Positions 34,703 through 43,635 of a stretch of 64,000 nucleotides of DNA are shown here, one piece after another. The notes beneath the pieces are model-generated. The model was not told where the DNA came from and made no database searches. It saw nothing but the letters and a program-made list of their open reading frames with translations. Source of the stretch: Hyphomonas sp. (GTDB lineage: Bacteria > Pseudomonadota > Alphaproteobacteria > Caulobacterales > Hyphomonadaceae); assembly GCA_017792365.1 (NCBI GenBank), contig CP051229.1, positions 930,001 to 994,000 of the forward strand, in the 5' to 3' direction. Numbering within the stretch: the first letter of the stretch is position 1; each line of letters opens with the position of its first letter. The position numbers were made by a program, and so were the translations under genes.

Positions 34703-35694
34703 TCGCAGGCAGTGAAACGACAGGTGCTGGCGCTGTCGACGTCAGCGTTATCATGGCTGCGTGGAAGGCGGCGGACTTCATCGAGGCGAGCATTCGCTCC
34801 GTCCTCGACTCGCAGGGCGTCAGCCTCGAACTGATCGTTGTCGATGACGCATCGCCTGACGACACCTTCGCTGTCATGCAACGCTGCGCCGCCAGCGATC
34901 CCCGCATCCGGATCGACAGACTTGAGACCAACGGCGGCCCATCTGCGGCGCGAAACCGGGCGCTGGACTTGGCGCGCGGGCGCTATGTCGCGGTGGTCGA
35001 CAGCGATGATGCGCTGGACAACGCGCGACTGCAGAAGCTCGTCGCGCTGGCCGATCACGGCGGTCATGACATCGTCGTCGACAACATGATCGAGATTGAC
35101 GCGGACGGCGAACGACTGGGGGACAAGCCGTTCCTGAGCTCCTCGCTCTTTTCCCAGCCCACCGCGATCTCGCTTGAGATGTATGTGCGGGCGAACCAGC
35201 CGATGAAGGCGGGTGACAATCTCGGCTACCTCAAGCCGCTGTTCCGCCGCGAGACGCTGGAGCGCCTCGACGCGCGCTATGACGAGGGTCTGCGCAACAG
35301 CGAAGACTACTACCTCGTCGCCAGCCTGCTCGCACAGGGCGCCTCGATGACCTACACGCCGGAACCGGGCTATTTCTATCGGCGCGCAGCGGGCTCGATT
35401 TCGCATCGGCTAAAGCGAGAGCAGACGGCGGCCTGGCTGGTCGCGGAACAGGCGTTTCAGGCGCGGTTCGCAGATGAGCTGGACGACGCGACGCGCCGCC
35501 AGCTCAAGGCGCGCGCACGCGGATTGCAGGAGGTCGACCAGTTCGTCCGTGCGCTCGACGCCATCAGGGAGAAGCGCTTCGGGAAGCTGGCGAGCCTGCT
35601 TGGCGGGGACCTGCGCGCAGCCGCGTTCACACTCGGCTGGTTCGGCAGGATTGCGATCAAGCGGCTGGCGCCAGCAAGACGCCGAACGACCTAG
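34699..35694 (+). CDS. Glycosyltransferase family 2
   Basis: A 331-residue GT-A fold glycosyltransferase. VSVIMAAWKAADFIEASIRS at the N terminus, LIVVDDASPDDTF near residue 48, the metal-binding DSDDAL near 95, and GPSAARNRALDLARG between them. It transfers a sugar from a nucleotide-sugar to a glycan or lipid acceptor at the membrane's inner face. The frame is open further upstream, but the ATG at 34699 overlaps the GMC stop and starts right before the fold. It is convergent with a GH16 hydrolase, so polysaccharide synthesis or remodelling is plausible; acceptor unknown. Confidence 0.9.
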   Translation: MIAGSETTGAGAVDVSVIMAAWKAADFIEASIRSVLDSQGVSLELIVVDDASPDDTFAVMQRCAASDPRIRIDRLETNGGPSAARNRALDLARGRYVAVVDSDDALDNARLQKLVALADHGGHDIVVDNMIEIDADGERLGDKPFLSSSLFSQPTAISLEMYVRANQPMKAGDNLGYLKPLFRRETLERLDARYDEGLRNSEDYYLVASLLAQGASMTYTPEPGYFYRRAAGSISHRLKREQTAAWLVAEQAFQARFADELDDATRRQLKARARGLQEVDQFVRALDAIREKRFGKLASLLGGDLRAAAFTLGWFGRIAIKRLAPARRRTT

Positions 35695-35709
35695 CCAAGC
35701 TTCTGGTCG

Positions 35710-36516
35710 TCAGTTGCTGCCGGTGAACGTGTCGCTGCATTGTGGGCCGGTCTCGCCGATGGGCACATGCGACATGCAGCGGAAGAACGCCGCGCGCGGC
35801 GTATCGAAGTCAGGCTCGCCCGCCCAATCGTAGGACGCCTCGCCCACGACCAGCGCGGAGATGATCACCCTGCCCGAATGATCCGGAATGGTGTGCCCGG
35901 CCTCGTGGACCAGCACGCCGTCGACATACCAGCGGATCGCGTCAGATTCCCACTCGAACGCGTAGAGGTGCTCGCCCTCGGTGAAGTCGAACGGCAGGTC
36001 GATGTAGGTCGACCCGGCCGCCCTGCCATCCTTGAAATGGTTGATGTGCAGGAGGCGCGTGTTGCGCCCCATCAGTTCGAAGTCGATCTCGTCATGCGGA
36101 TCGCCGTTGAACTGCTCGTGGGTGTGCGTGAAGAAAGCGGATACGACGCCCGAACCCGGCGCGCCGCGCATGACCACCTCATAGCGGCCATAGCCGTAGA
36201 ATCCCAGCTGCTGCAGTTCGCCGGCCGAGTATGGCAGCCCCTGCTGCGCGCGCTTTTCGACGACCAGCGAGACGCCATCGTCTTCATAACGGACGTTCGC
36301 CGGATCGAAGTAGGCCGCCATCCATTCCTCTTCGATCGAGAAGTCAGAGAGGTATTGGGTCTCTTCGTTGAAGCCATCGGCGAACCGGACGATGAACGCC
36401 CCGCCCGGCTCGGTCCCGCGCGTCTTGGTGGGACGACCGCCCCAACGATCAGCGCTGCTACAGGCCGACAAAACCGCCGCCAGCGCGAGAGCGCCCCACT
36501 TGCCCGGATTTCGCAT
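35710..36516 (-). CDS. Lipoprotein glycoside hydrolase family 16
   Basis: A 268-residue endo-beta-glucanase/galactanase-type enzyme. A signal peptide ends in lipobox ALAAVLSACSS, so it is anchored in a membrane. The GH16 catalytic motif ExDxE is present as DEIDFELMG near residue 145, with nucleophile and acid/base glutamates intact. LQQLGFYGYGRYEVVMRGAP before it and LYAFEWESDAIRWYVDG after it are typical strands of the beta-jelly roll. The open frame extends to 36591 without a signal peptide; the ATG at 36516 fits. Family substrates are beta-1,3/1,4-glucans, agar or carrageenan; which one is unclear. Confidence 0.88.
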   Translation of the reverse strand: MRNPGKWGALALAAVLSACSSADRWGGRPTKTRGTEPGGAFIVRFADGFNEETQYLSDFSIEEEWMAAYFDPANVRYEDDGVSLVVEKRAQQGLPYSAGELQQLGFYGYGRYEVVMRGAPGSGVVSAFFTHTHEQFNGDPHDEIDFELMGRNTRLLHINHFKDGRAAGSTYIDLPFDFTEGEHLYAFEWESDAIRWYVDGVLVHEAGHTIPDHSGRVIISALVVGEASYDWAGEPDFDTPRAAFFRCMSHVPIGETGPQCSDTFTGSN

Positions 36517-36752
36517 CTTTACCCGCCCAAACAGCGCCACGGCCGACTTAGCCGTACATCGGTCGACGACATGCAAGCTTCTTACCCGCACCGTGGTGAG
36601 TGATGAGCTGCACGGACATCGTATTCGCGCAGCAGGCGATGCAGGCGCATTTACCTTGCCGGGAGCTGCTCACGACCTGCCTGAGCGCAGCGCGACGCCA
36701 GCTTCGCGTTTTGGCGTTCAGCAAAGACAGCGGTTTCGGGCTTAGATCGAAA

Positions 36753-36829
36753 TGGTCGGAGCGGCGGGATTCGAACCCACGACCCCTTGTCCCCCAGACA
36801 AGTGCGCTACCGGGCTGCGCTACGCTCCG
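36753..36829 (-). tRNA. tRNA-Pro (anticodon GGG)
   Basis: 77 nt including an encoded CCA. The acceptor stem is CGGAGCG / CGCTCCG with discriminator A. D arm GCGCAGCCCGGTAGCGC; anticodon stem CTTGT/ACAAG with loop CTGGGGG (anticodon GGG); T arm GTGGG TTCGAAT CCCGC. All four stems pair. It reads proline CCC (and CCU by wobble). Confidence 0.96.
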
Positions 36830-36902
36830 CCAGTTCGGGACGCCCTTATAGGCGCCTCAGCGCGATAGGGCAATGACAGGAAAAAACTGCGAGAATCAGG
36901 CC

Positions 36903-37371
36903 CTATGCGACCTTTCGCACCTCATCGACGCGCGATTTCAGGCGGGTCAGCTCGACCAGCAGGCTCTCCAGCCGGGCGCGGGACTCAAGGTTCTGTTCAA
37001 GCGACTCGGAACGGAACTCGCCGCGCTCGACGGCGCCGCGCACCCGTTCCTGCAGGTCCTGGACGCTGGCGTCCGCCGGAGGGGCCTCAGCGCCTGCGGC
37101 TGCGTCGACTTGATGCTCAGTCCCGTCCTCGATCGCCTTGATGGCGCCTCGGATGGTCAGGCCCTGTACGTGAAGGAGGTTCTGCAAGGTGCGCAACACT
37201 TCCATGTCTTCGGGCCGGTAGTAGCGGCGCCCGTCCGCGCGCTTGAGCGGCGTGAGATTGTCGAACTTCGTTTCCCAGAAGCGCAGGACGTGCGGCTTCA
37301 GGCCAAGCTCGCCCGCCGCTTCGCCGATTGTGCGAAACGCGTCAGCATCCTTGACCCGACCGGGTTGTCAC
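36903..37371 (-). CDS. MerR family transcriptional regulator (start region frameshifted)
   Basis: The protein contains a MerR winged helix-turn-helix (FRTIGEAAGELGLKPHVLRF, WETKF..LTPLKRADGRRYYR, EDMEVLRTLQNLLHVQGLTI) and an Ala/Glu-rich C-terminal half with a coiled coil. In frame, no ATG, GTG or TTG precedes the DNA-binding domain before a stop. The GTG at 37371 opens VTTRSG; removing one G from the GGG run at 37355-37357 joins it to KDADAFRTIG, which looks like the family's normal start. So one extra base is likely, giving about 155 residues. It is downstream of ihfA, 20 bp away. Effector unknown; no cysteines are conserved for metal sensing. Confidence 0.75.
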
Positions 37372-37391
37372 ACGATCTGTCTGTTGCTTCT

Positions 37392-37741
37392 TCAGTTGTG
37401 CATCTGGCTGCCGCTGTCATGGCTTGCTCCGGGCTGGCTCATCGCATCTTCCACCCGCTGCCGAAGCAGCGGCGAAGGCTTGAAGGACACCACCCGTCGC
37501 GCCGATATCGGAGCTTCTTCGCCGGTCTTCGGATTGCGACCGACCCGAGCTCTCTTCTTGCGCACCACAAAATTTCCGAAGCGTGCGAGCTTAACATCGC
37601 GATCGGCTTCGAGTTCGCTGCAAACCAGCTCCAGCACGCGCTCAAGATAGGCGCTGCTTTCCTGTTTGCTGAACCCGACCTTGCTCACCAGCGTGTCGAC
37701 AATGTCGGCGCGCGTCAGCGTTTTTCTCGCCTGTCGGACAC
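37392..37741 (-). CDS. ihfA: Integration host factor subunit alpha (frameshifted start)
   Basis: A DNA-bending HU/IHF-family protein. The body is clear: KTLTRADIVDTLVSKVGFSK, SAYLERVLELVCSEL, KLARFGNFVVRKKRARVGRN (the DNA-binding arm), PKTGEEAPISARRVVSFKPS. In its own frame no good start is found; the frame runs to a TTG at 37811 through unlikely sequence. The GTG at 37741, seven bases behind AAGGAG, reads VSDRREK and then needs one more A in the A5 run (37721-37725, T on the plus strand) to enter KTLTRADI. So the natural protein is about 116 residues with a single-base break. Linked to fabH upstream and merR downstream. Confidence 0.85.
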
Positions 37742-37847
37742 CCAGCCGCTCCTTCGGTTGAATGCGGAGCCTACGCCCGCGCACTCCCGCTGTTAAGCCT
37801 CCGTGGCTCAATTTTGCGAGATTTCTTCGGTATTTACCGATTGTTAG

Positions 37848-38822
37848 CTAAATTCTTAGCAACGTGGCGCCCCACGTGAGGCCGCCGCCCATCGCCTCGA
37901 GAAGCACCAGATCGCCCGGCTTCACGCGCCCATCCTCGACCGCCACGGACAGCGCGAGCGGCACTGACGCCGCCGATGTATTGCCGTGGTCTGCGACCGT
38001 CGAGACGACCTTCTCCGGGGCGAGACCGAGCTTGTCGGCGACAGCCGTGAGAATGCGCTGGTTTGCCTGGTGCGGAACGAACCAGTCGACACTGTCCACC
38101 TCGATGCCGGCGCGTTCGGCGGCTTCCCGGATGCTCTCTGAGATCTTGCCGACGGCGTGCTTGAACACCTGATTGCCGATCATGCGGAGATAGCCGGTCG
38201 TCTGCGTCGTGGACGGGCCGCCATCCACGTAGAGCAGTTCGCGATAGCGGCCATCCGAGCGCAGATGGGAGGACAGGACGCCCCGCCCGTCCGCCTCTTC
38301 AGCGGTCTGGCGCTCAAGCACGATTGCGCCGGCGCCGTCGCCGAAGAGGACGCAGGTGCCGCGATCCGACCAGTCCAGAATACGGGAGAACGTTTCAGCG
38401 CCGATCACCAGCGCCCGGTTGAACTGGCCCTGCACGAGGAAGTTGTCCGCCGTCGCCAGTGCGAAGACAAAACCCGAACACACGGCGTGCACATCGAAAG
38501 CTGCGCCGTGGGTGATGCCGAGCTTGTGCTGGACAATCGTCGCCGTGGACGGAAACGTGTAGTCCGGGGTCGCGGTCGCGAGCACGATGAGGTCGATGTC
38601 GGCGGCCTCAAGGCCCGCAGCCTCAAGCGCCTTCTCCGCCGCGCGGGTGGCGAGGTCGGAGGTCAGCTCGCCGTCCGCCGCGATGTGGCGCTTGCGAATG
38701 CCGGTCCGTTCGACGATCCACTGGTCGTCGGTATCGACCATCCGCGACAGGTCGTCGTTCGTCAGGACCTTCTCGGGAAGGTATCCGCCCACGCCACGGA
38801 CAACCGATGCGAACGCACTCAC
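37848..38822 (-). CDS. fabH: Beta-ketoacyl-ACP synthase III
   Basis: A 324-residue thiolase-fold enzyme that starts fatty-acid synthesis by condensing acetyl-CoA with malonyl-ACP. The catalytic triad is visible: Cys in DVHAVCSGF near residue 113, His in [11 protein letters not shown] near 248, Asn in [11 protein letters not shown] near 278. N-terminal [15 protein letters not shown] and [14 protein letters not shown] are standard. Its ATG overlaps the plsX stop (4 bp), so the two are translationally coupled, linking fatty-acid initiation to phospholipid synthesis, as in many proteobacteria. Length is normal. Confidence 0.96.
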   Translation of the reverse strand: MSAFASVVRGVGGYLPEKVLTNDDLSRMVDTDDQWIVERTGIRKRHIAADGELTSDLATRAAEKALEAAGLEAADIDLIVLATATPDYTFPSTATIVQHKLGITHGAAFDVHAVCSGFVFALATADNFLVQGQFNRALVIGAETFSRILDWSDRGTCVLFGDGAGAIVLERQTAEEADGRGVLSSHLRSDGRYRELLYVDGGPSTTQTTGYLRMIGNQVFKHAVGKISESIREAAERAGIEVDSVDWFVPHQANQRILTAVADKLGLAPEKVVSTVADHGNTSAASVPLALSVAVEDGRVKPGDLVLLEAMGGGLTWGATLLRI

Positions 38823-39883
38823 TTGGCAGCTTCCTCACTTTGCGGTTCGGGCGCCTGGGTCTCCATGATCCTGGCCAGATGAGACAGGTTGGTCTCGAGT
38901 TCTGACCGGTAACGGCTGTCGCCCATATCGGCTGCAACCGAGATCGCACGAGAGATGCCAAGGCCGTCGGCGCCGCCGTGACTTTTCACGACCACGCCAT
39001 TCAGTCCGAGGAAGACTGCGCCGTTTACCCTGCGCGGATCAAGTCGCTCGCGCATACGCTTGAGTGCCGGCATGGCGACAAGCGCGCCGAGCCGCGAGGC
39101 GATACTGGAATTGAGTTCGGCGCGTAGCACGTCCGAGATCATGCGCGCCGCGCCCTCTGCGGTTTTCAGCGCGATGTTTCCGGTGAACCCGTCGGTGACG
39201 ACGACGTCCACGGTCCCGGCGCTGATGTCGTTGCCCTCGACGAAGCCATGGAACCGGAAGCCGAGATTGCTCCGCCGCATCAGCCGGGCCGCCTCCCGGA
39301 TCGCCTCGTGACCTTTCAGGTCTTCCGACCCGATGTTCAACAGGCCGACGACCGGGTCGGGCTTGTGGTGGACCGCGTGGGCGAATGCGACACCCATGAT
39401 AGCAAACTCGATCAGCTGCCCCGGGTCGGCCGCGATGTCGGCGCCAAGATCGAGCACCGCCGATACGCCATTGGCGGTTGGCCAAGAGCCGACCAGCGCT
39501 GGACGGTGGGCGCCGGGCACCATCCGTAGGATCAGCTTCGACATGGCCATCAGGGCGCCGGTATTGCCGGCGGAAACTGCGGCGACGGCTTCCTCGGCTT
39601 TCACCGCCTGGATCGCGTCCCACATCGATGTGCCGCGGCCCTGACGGACGGCCTGCGCCGGCTTGTCGTCCATCGCCACGGCGCGCTCGCAATGGCGGAT
39701 TTCTGTACGCTCCCGGACGTCAGGGTGTTGATCCAGCAGCACCTTCAGCGCGGCGGCGTCGCCGAACAGGATGAACCGGGTCCCGGGCCGCTCGCGGGCG
39801 AACGTGGCGAGCCCGTCAACGACGGCCTGCGGCGCGAAATCGCCGCCCATTCCGTCGATCGCTATGGTCCTGGTATCGCCCAT
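38819..39883 (-). CDS. plsX: Phosphate acyltransferase
   Basis: A 354-residue PlsX, which converts acyl-ACP to acyl-phosphate for phospholipid synthesis at the membrane. It begins [20 protein letters not shown]; further motifs are [13 protein letters not shown] near residue 104, [21 protein letters not shown] near 230, and the C-terminal [22 protein letters not shown]. The ATG at 39883 is preceded by weak ribosome-site sequence. Normally rpmF and a DUF177 gene precede plsX in this group; here the upstream 197 bp hold neither. Confidence 0.95.
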   Translation of the reverse strand: MGDTRTIAIDGMGGDFAPQAVVDGLATFARERPGTRFILFGDAAALKVLLDQHPDVRERTEIRHCERAVAMDDKPAQAVRQGRGTSMWDAIQAVKAEEAVAAVSAGNTGALMAMSKLILRMVPGAHRPALVGSWPTANGVSAVLDLGADIAADPGQLIEFAIMGVAFAHAVHHKPDPVVGLLNIGSEDLKGHEAIREAARLMRRSNLGFRFHGFVEGNDISAGTVDVVVTDGFTGNIALKTAEGAARMISDVLRAELNSSIASRLGALVAMPALKRMRERLDPRRVNGAVFLGLNGVVVKSHGGADGLGISRAISVAADMGDSRYRSELETNLSHLARIMETQAPEPQSEEAAK

Positions 39884-40080
39884 CGGCGCCTATCTGCTCC
39901 GTGCAGCCCGGGTTCAAGAATCGAACCCCCGGCTCCCGTTATCCGCCCAAAGGGCGCGCCCGAAGCCCGGCCGCTGGCGTAGCTGTGCATAAGTTCCCCG
40001 GTTGGGGACTCGACCGTAGCTCTGGAGGTTTACGAGGCAAATCCCGCCGTGGCCAGTTGAAAATCGGTGTCGGCCCGCGC
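39884..40080. other. 197-bp intergenic stretch with hairpins upstream of plsX
   Basis: No gene found. Two hairpins are visible: gggttc/gaaccc within CCCGGGTTCAAGAATCGAAC (39908-39928), and tcccc-ggtt-gggga near 39995. They could be 5'-leader or terminator structures between the bc1-chaperone gene (40081) and plsX. The usual rpmF (L32) and DUF177 genes are absent. Confidence 0.5.
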
Positions 40081-40614
40081 CTACTTCGTGACGGGTTTCG
40101 GCCAGTTGACCTCACCCGACATTATCGATTCCTCGGTGTGGCGCTGCAGGGTTTCCTCCGCGACGGTGACGTAACTGGCAAAGCTCGCGACATAGTCTTC
40201 CCCGATGCCGAGATTGCGCTGAAGCGTGTTTTCCAGCGCATCCGACTTGGCGGTTGCGGAAAGCGCCTCGTCATAAGCGCGCGCCCGGCCATAGAACGCT
40301 TCGCCCATCTTGCGGATCTTCTTGCCGACTGACAGATCGCCCGTGCCCATGTCCCGGAGGGCTTCGTCGAACCCGTCGAACAGGGCGTCGAAGCACTCCT
40401 GCGCCAGCTCGTTGCCGGCCGGGCCGAAATCGCGCAGGCGGCGAAACATCAGCGCCGCATGCAGCGAGGTCATCTCGAAGCGACCGGAAAAATTGTCGCG
40501 CGCCCCGCCTGGAAAGTAGAAACCGGGCTTCAGCGCCTGGGCGAGGATGGCCTGATGCAGACGATCAACCGCCCAGCGATTGCGCTTCTTTCTGCCGAAT
40601 AGCTTGCCCAGCAC
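40081..40614 (-). CDS. Ubiquinol-cytochrome c chaperone family protein
   Basis: About 177 residues, related to the mitochondrial assembly factor UQCC1/CBP3. It starts VLGKLFGRKKRNRWAVDRLH, then AILAQALKPGFYFPGGARDN, GRFEMTSLHAALMFRRLRD and ELAQECFDALFDGFDEALRDMGTGDLSVGKKIRKM, which are the family's conserved block; GEAFYGRARAYDEAL follows. Role: help fold or insert cytochrome b of the bc1 complex. The frame is open to 40752, but the GTG at 40614 gives the standard short N terminus (compare MLxxLFGRR); a Met at 40701 is the alternative. Divergent from bamE, a typical alphaproteobacterial arrangement. Confidence 0.85.
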   Translation of the reverse strand: MLGKLFGRKKRNRWAVDRLHQAILAQALKPGFYFPGGARDNFSGRFEMTSLHAALMFRRLRDFGPAGNELAQECFDALFDGFDEALRDMGTGDLSVGKKIRKMGEAFYGRARAYDEALSATAKSDALENTLQRNLGIGEDYVASFASYVTVAEETLQRHTEESIMSGEVNWPKPVTK

Positions 40615-40764
40615 GTGTTGTTCTCGTTCCACTAGCCCTTCAAGAGCCTGTTTAACGCCAAAAAGTCGATTCCCCCAGCCCGCCCAAAAGATAGAGGTCA
40701 TGCGCTGGAACCTTGCCAAACCGGGCCCTATCCCGGTACGAACCGCTGTCATTGGAGCAGGCTC

Positions 40765-41232
40765 ATGAAGTTTTCATTAGCGGTCGCACTGGCGCTGGCC
40801 ATCGCAACCTCGGCGGGATGCCGCGCGACGCGCGATTTCCACGGCTATGTTCCGGATCAGGCGCTGCCGACGGACGTTGAGCCCGCGATCGACACGCGCT
40901 CGACGGTGCTGGCGCGCCTGGGTTCGCCCTCGACAACCAGCGTGTTCGACAACGGCCTGTGGGTCTACATGTCGTCGACCCGCGAGAACAAGGCGTTCTT
41001 CTATCCCAAGGTCGTGGCGCGCGAGATCGTCGCCATCCAGTTCGACGAGAACGACGTGGTGTCGGACGTTCTCACCTACGACCTCAATGATGGCCGGGTG
41101 ATCGACTACAGCTCGCGTGTGACGCCGACTCGCGGCCGCGAACTTTCGATACTCGAGCAGCTGTTCGGGTCGATCGGCAACGTGAACCAGCTTCCTGGTC
41201 AGCGTGAGCAGCAGCGCCAGCCGGGTGAATAG
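40765..41232 (+). CDS. bamE: Outer-membrane protein assembly factor BamE (SmpA/OmlA)
   Basis: A 155-residue lipoprotein subunit of the BAM complex, which inserts beta-barrel proteins in the outer membrane. Signal peptide with lipobox ATSAGC; then the SmpA/OmlA fold with DTRSTVLARLGSPSTTSVFDNGLWVYMSS and VVAREIVAIQFDENDVVSDV. The C-terminal RELSILEQLFGSIGN is typical of alphaproteobacterial BamE. It is divergent from the bc1 chaperone, with the promoters in the short shared region. Length is normal. Confidence 0.92.
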   Translation: MKFSLAVALALAIATSAGCRATRDFHGYVPDQALPTDVEPAIDTRSTVLARLGSPSTTSVFDNGLWVYMSSTRENKAFFYPKVVAREIVAIQFDENDVVSDVLTYDLNDGRVIDYSSRVTPTRGRELSILEQLFGSIGNVNQLPGQREQQRQPGE

Positions 41233-41238
41233 GCTGGG

Positions 41239-41691
41239 CTAGGCGCCGCTCTGCACTGCGATCTGCGTGAAGGTGACGCTCGCAAAGGCGTTCTCGCCTA
41301 CAGAGCGGTTGCCCACCTCAAGGCACTCCTTTGTCGCCCGCTCGATGTCGAACGCGGCGTAGTCATCGCCGACGTGGAAGCTGTGCTTGTGGGCATGGCG
41401 CAGGACTGCGTCGCGAACGATGTGAGCCTGTTCGCGGAACTCCCACGTGTCCTTGCCGTCAGCGACGACGAAGCGGGCGTTCACAAACAGGTAGTTCCGC
41501 AGCTTGTAGCCGTCGTCGAAAACCGGAAAGGCGAGACCGATCAGTTCGATCGACCGCGCAATCTCCTTTTCACTTACGGCGTTCTCGTCACCCTCCTCTT
41601 CCGCGGCGGGAGGCGCGACATGCGCGGCGGGCGCAGCAAGCGAGAGCGCAAGCGCTGCAAGTCCAATACGGAGCGGATGGAGACGGGCCAT
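41239..41691 (-). CDS. Secreted hypothetical protein at the end of the rib-thiL operon
   Basis: A 150-residue exported protein (signal MARLHPLRIGLAALALSLAA). The mature part contains an acidic EEEGDENAVSEKEIARSIEL stretch, then LIGLAFPVFDDGYKLRNYLF, FVVADGKDTWEFREQAHIVR, and the C terminus NAFASVTFTQIAV. A similar layout occurs in FliL-like membrane proteins, but no transmembrane anchor beyond the signal is visible and the family is not certain. It lies 24 bp downstream of thiL on the same strand. It converges with bamE, 6 bp apart. Function unknown. Confidence 0.75.
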   Translation of the reverse strand: MARLHPLRIGLAALALSLAAPAAHVAPPAAEEEGDENAVSEKEIARSIELIGLAFPVFDDGYKLRNYLFVNARFVVADGKDTWEFREQAHIVRDAVLRHAHKHSFHVGDDYAAFDIERATKECLEVGNRSVGENAFASVTFTQIAVQSGA

Positions 41692-41715
41692 GCCAACAGT
41701 CTGGCTCAGATTGGT

Positions 41716-42699
41716 TTAGACCTCGTTTACATCCCGATCTCGTGCCGCCAGCCGCGAGTCAGCGCCATTTCGCCGCCATCGGGCTTCACGAAGTGCACGC
41801 CGTCCAGCCTCGCAGACGCCGATCCGGGTCAGCCGCAGGCTGGCCGCCTCCGCAGCATCCTCAATCGCCTGTCGTGCGGAAGGGTTTGCGGTAAAGAGCG
41901 ACTGGTAGTCGTCGCCGCCGCAAATGAGGTTCTCGAGCGCCACTGCCTCATGTTGTGCGAGCGCGCGGGACGCCGCCTCGCTGAGCGGAACCCGCGCGGC
42001 GTCGATACGGATCGCAACGCGCGAACCATCGGCCAGATGGGCGGCGTCGGCGGCAAGTCCATCGGAGAGGTCGATTGCGCCGCCGCCGTGCTCGGCAATC
42101 AGCGCCGCAAGATCCACCGGTGGAACCCGCGGCTCGCGATAGCCGGCGATGAGCCATTCTCGATCCGCGTCCGATATCTGGTCCAGCTCGCCGAGCGCCG
42201 CCTTGAGCCCCAGCCAGCCGTCTCCAATGCAGCCCGAAACCCAGACATCATCGCCGACCCGAGCCCCCGAGCGCCGGACCGGGCCGCGCGATCCGCACAC
42301 GCCAAGCATGGTCATCGACAGCACCAGCGGACCGCCTGTGGATGTGGTGTCGCCCCCGATGAGGCGGCAATTCCAGAGATCGAGGTTCGCCTTCAGTCCA
42401 TCCGCAAACCGCGGGATCTGGTTGGCGCTACGCCGCTTCGGCCAGACCAGGGAGAGCAGACACTCCGTAGGGGTCGCGCCCTTGGCGATGAGGTCGGATG
42501 CATTCACGCGGACCAGTTTCGCCGCGACGGTCTCGATCGGATCGTTGCGCAGGAAGTGGACGCCTTCGACGATCGCGTCAGCGGTCGCCGCCATGCGACC
42601 CGCGCTCCGGATCTCTGCAACATCGTCGGCAAGCCGGTCCGCACCGGGCGAGTTGGCCAGCGGGGCGAGGAAGGTGCGGATGAGGTCGAACTCATCCAT
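41716..42699 (-). CDS. thiL: Thiamine-monophosphate kinase
   Basis: A 327-residue AIR-synthase-fold kinase that makes thiamine diphosphate from thiamine monophosphate and ATP. It begins MDEFDLIRTFLAPLANSPGA; Mg/phosphate sites include DAIVEGVHFLRND near residue 60, NASDLIAKGATPTECLLSL near 87, CRLIGGDTTSTGGPLVLSMT near 130 and IDLSDGLAADAAHLAD near 210. It is 5 bp downstream of nusB, the usual partner in proteobacteria, and closes the riboflavin operon apart from the small secreted gene. Confidence 0.95.
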   Translation of the reverse strand: MDEFDLIRTFLAPLANSPGADRLADDVAEIRSAGRMAATADAIVEGVHFLRNDPIETVAAKLVRVNASDLIAKGATPTECLLSLVWPKRRSANQIPRFADGLKANLDLWNCRLIGGDTTSTGGPLVLSMTMLGVCGSRGPVRRSGARVGDDVWVSGCIGDGWLGLKAALGELDQISDADREWLIAGYREPRVPPVDLAALIAEHGGGAIDLSDGLAADAAHLADGSRVAIRIDAARVPLSEAASRALAQHEAVALENLICGGDDYQSLFTANPSARQAIEDAAEAASLRLTRIGVCEAGRRALREARWRRNGADSRLAARDRDVNEV

Positions 42700-42704
42700 G
42701 GGCT

Positions 42705-43190
42705 CTATCCAGTCTTGCGCACATCCCGCGCAACCGCATCGAGCAGTCCGTTGACGAAGCCGCTCTCGGGCGCATCGAAGAAGGCGTGGGCGATCGATAC
42801 ATATTCATCGACAATGATCTGCGACGGCAGGTTGAGATCGAAGATGAGCTCATAGACTGCAGAACGCAGGATCGCGCGAGAAGTTGAGTCTATCCGGTCG
42901 AGCCGCCAGCCGTTCGCCAGCCGGGCGATGACGGCTTCATCGATCCGCTCCTGATGCTCGACCACACCGGAAACGATCCACTTGAAGAGGTCGGGGTCCG
43001 CCTCTTCTACCGGCCGACCGTCATCGTCGAGGCCAAGGCGGTCTTCCATGAATTCGCGGATCGTCGCCAGGGAGCCCTGCTCGGTCTGCTCCATCTGGTA
43101 GAGCGCCTGGACAGCGGCCAGCCGGGCGCCGGCGCGGCGCGCGCGCATGAGCTCCTTGCGAGCCTCCGGAGATACAGCGTCAGTGTTCAT
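42705..43190 (-). CDS. nusB: Transcription antitermination factor NusB
   Basis: A 161-residue all-helical protein that, with NusE, binds boxA RNA in rRNA antitermination. ARRAGARLAAVQALYQMEQT at the start, RIDEAVIARLANGWRLDRIDSTSRAILRSAVYELIF in the middle, IIVDEYVSIAHAFFDAPESGFVNGLLD near the end. Its ATG overlaps the ribH stop (4 bp) and it is followed by thiL after 5 bp: a conserved cluster. Confidence 0.95.
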   Translation of the reverse strand: MNTDAVSPEARKELMRARRAGARLAAVQALYQMEQTEQGSLATIREFMEDRLGLDDDGRPVEEADPDLFKWIVSGVVEHQERIDEAVIARLANGWRLDRIDSTSRAILRSAVYELIFDLNLPSQIIVDEYVSIAHAFFDAPESGFVNGLLDAVARDVRKTG

Positions 43191-43624
43191 TCGTCGTCCG
43201 AATAGGCGTTCGACAGCTCGACCATGCGCAAAACGGCGGCCACGACTTCGGCGCCCTTGTTCTTGCCCGAACGGCTGGCCCGCACCATCGCCTGGTCCTT
43301 GTTTTCGCAGGTCAGGACCCCGAAACCGACGGGGATGCCGGCCAGCGACAGGTTCATCAGCCCGCGCGCCACCTCGTTGCAGATGTGGTCGTAATGGCTT
43401 GTCTCACCCCGGATGACACAGCCGAGCGCGATGTAGCCATCATATTCGTCAGCGTCCGAGACTAGGGCGATCGCCCCGGGCACCTCGAATGCGCCCGGCA
43501 CTTCGAGAAATTCGTGCTGCGCGCCGCCAGCTTCCAGCGCCGCGACCACGCCGGCTTCCAGCTCGGTCATGATCTCGGCGTAGTAGCGGGACGTGACGAT
43601 CAGGATGTTGGGGGCATCGCTCAC
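43187..43624 (-). CDS. ribH: 6,7-dimethyl-8-ribityllumazine synthase
   Basis: A 145-residue lumazine synthase, which condenses 5-amino-6-ribitylamino-uracil with dihydroxybutanone phosphate and assembles into a capsid-like shell or smaller oligomers. NILIVTSRYYAEIMTELEAG at the start, VPGAFEVPGAIALVSDADEY near residue 43, ALGCVIRGETSHYDHICNEV near 72 (the catalytic His in HYDHI), and GIPVGFGVLTCENKDQAMVR. Part of the rib operon; the gap to the upstream RibB-type gene is 11 bp. Confidence 0.95.
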   Translation of the reverse strand: MSDAPNILIVTSRYYAEIMTELEAGVVAALEAGGAQHEFLEVPGAFEVPGAIALVSDADEYDGYIALGCVIRGETSHYDHICNEVARGLMNLSLAGIPVGFGVLTCENKDQAMVRASRSGKNKGAEVVAAVLRMVELSNAYSDDE

Positions 43625-43635
43625 GGCAGGACCTT

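Noticed and set aside
36952-37796. Long plus-strand frame across merR and ihfA
   Set aside because: Antisense to two recognisable genes; no domain or start.
39908-39932. tRNA-like GGTTCGATTC segment upstream of plsX
   Set aside because: It contains a TTCGA-like loop but the 5-bp T stem does not form and no acceptor or anticodon arm is present; a simple hairpin explains it.
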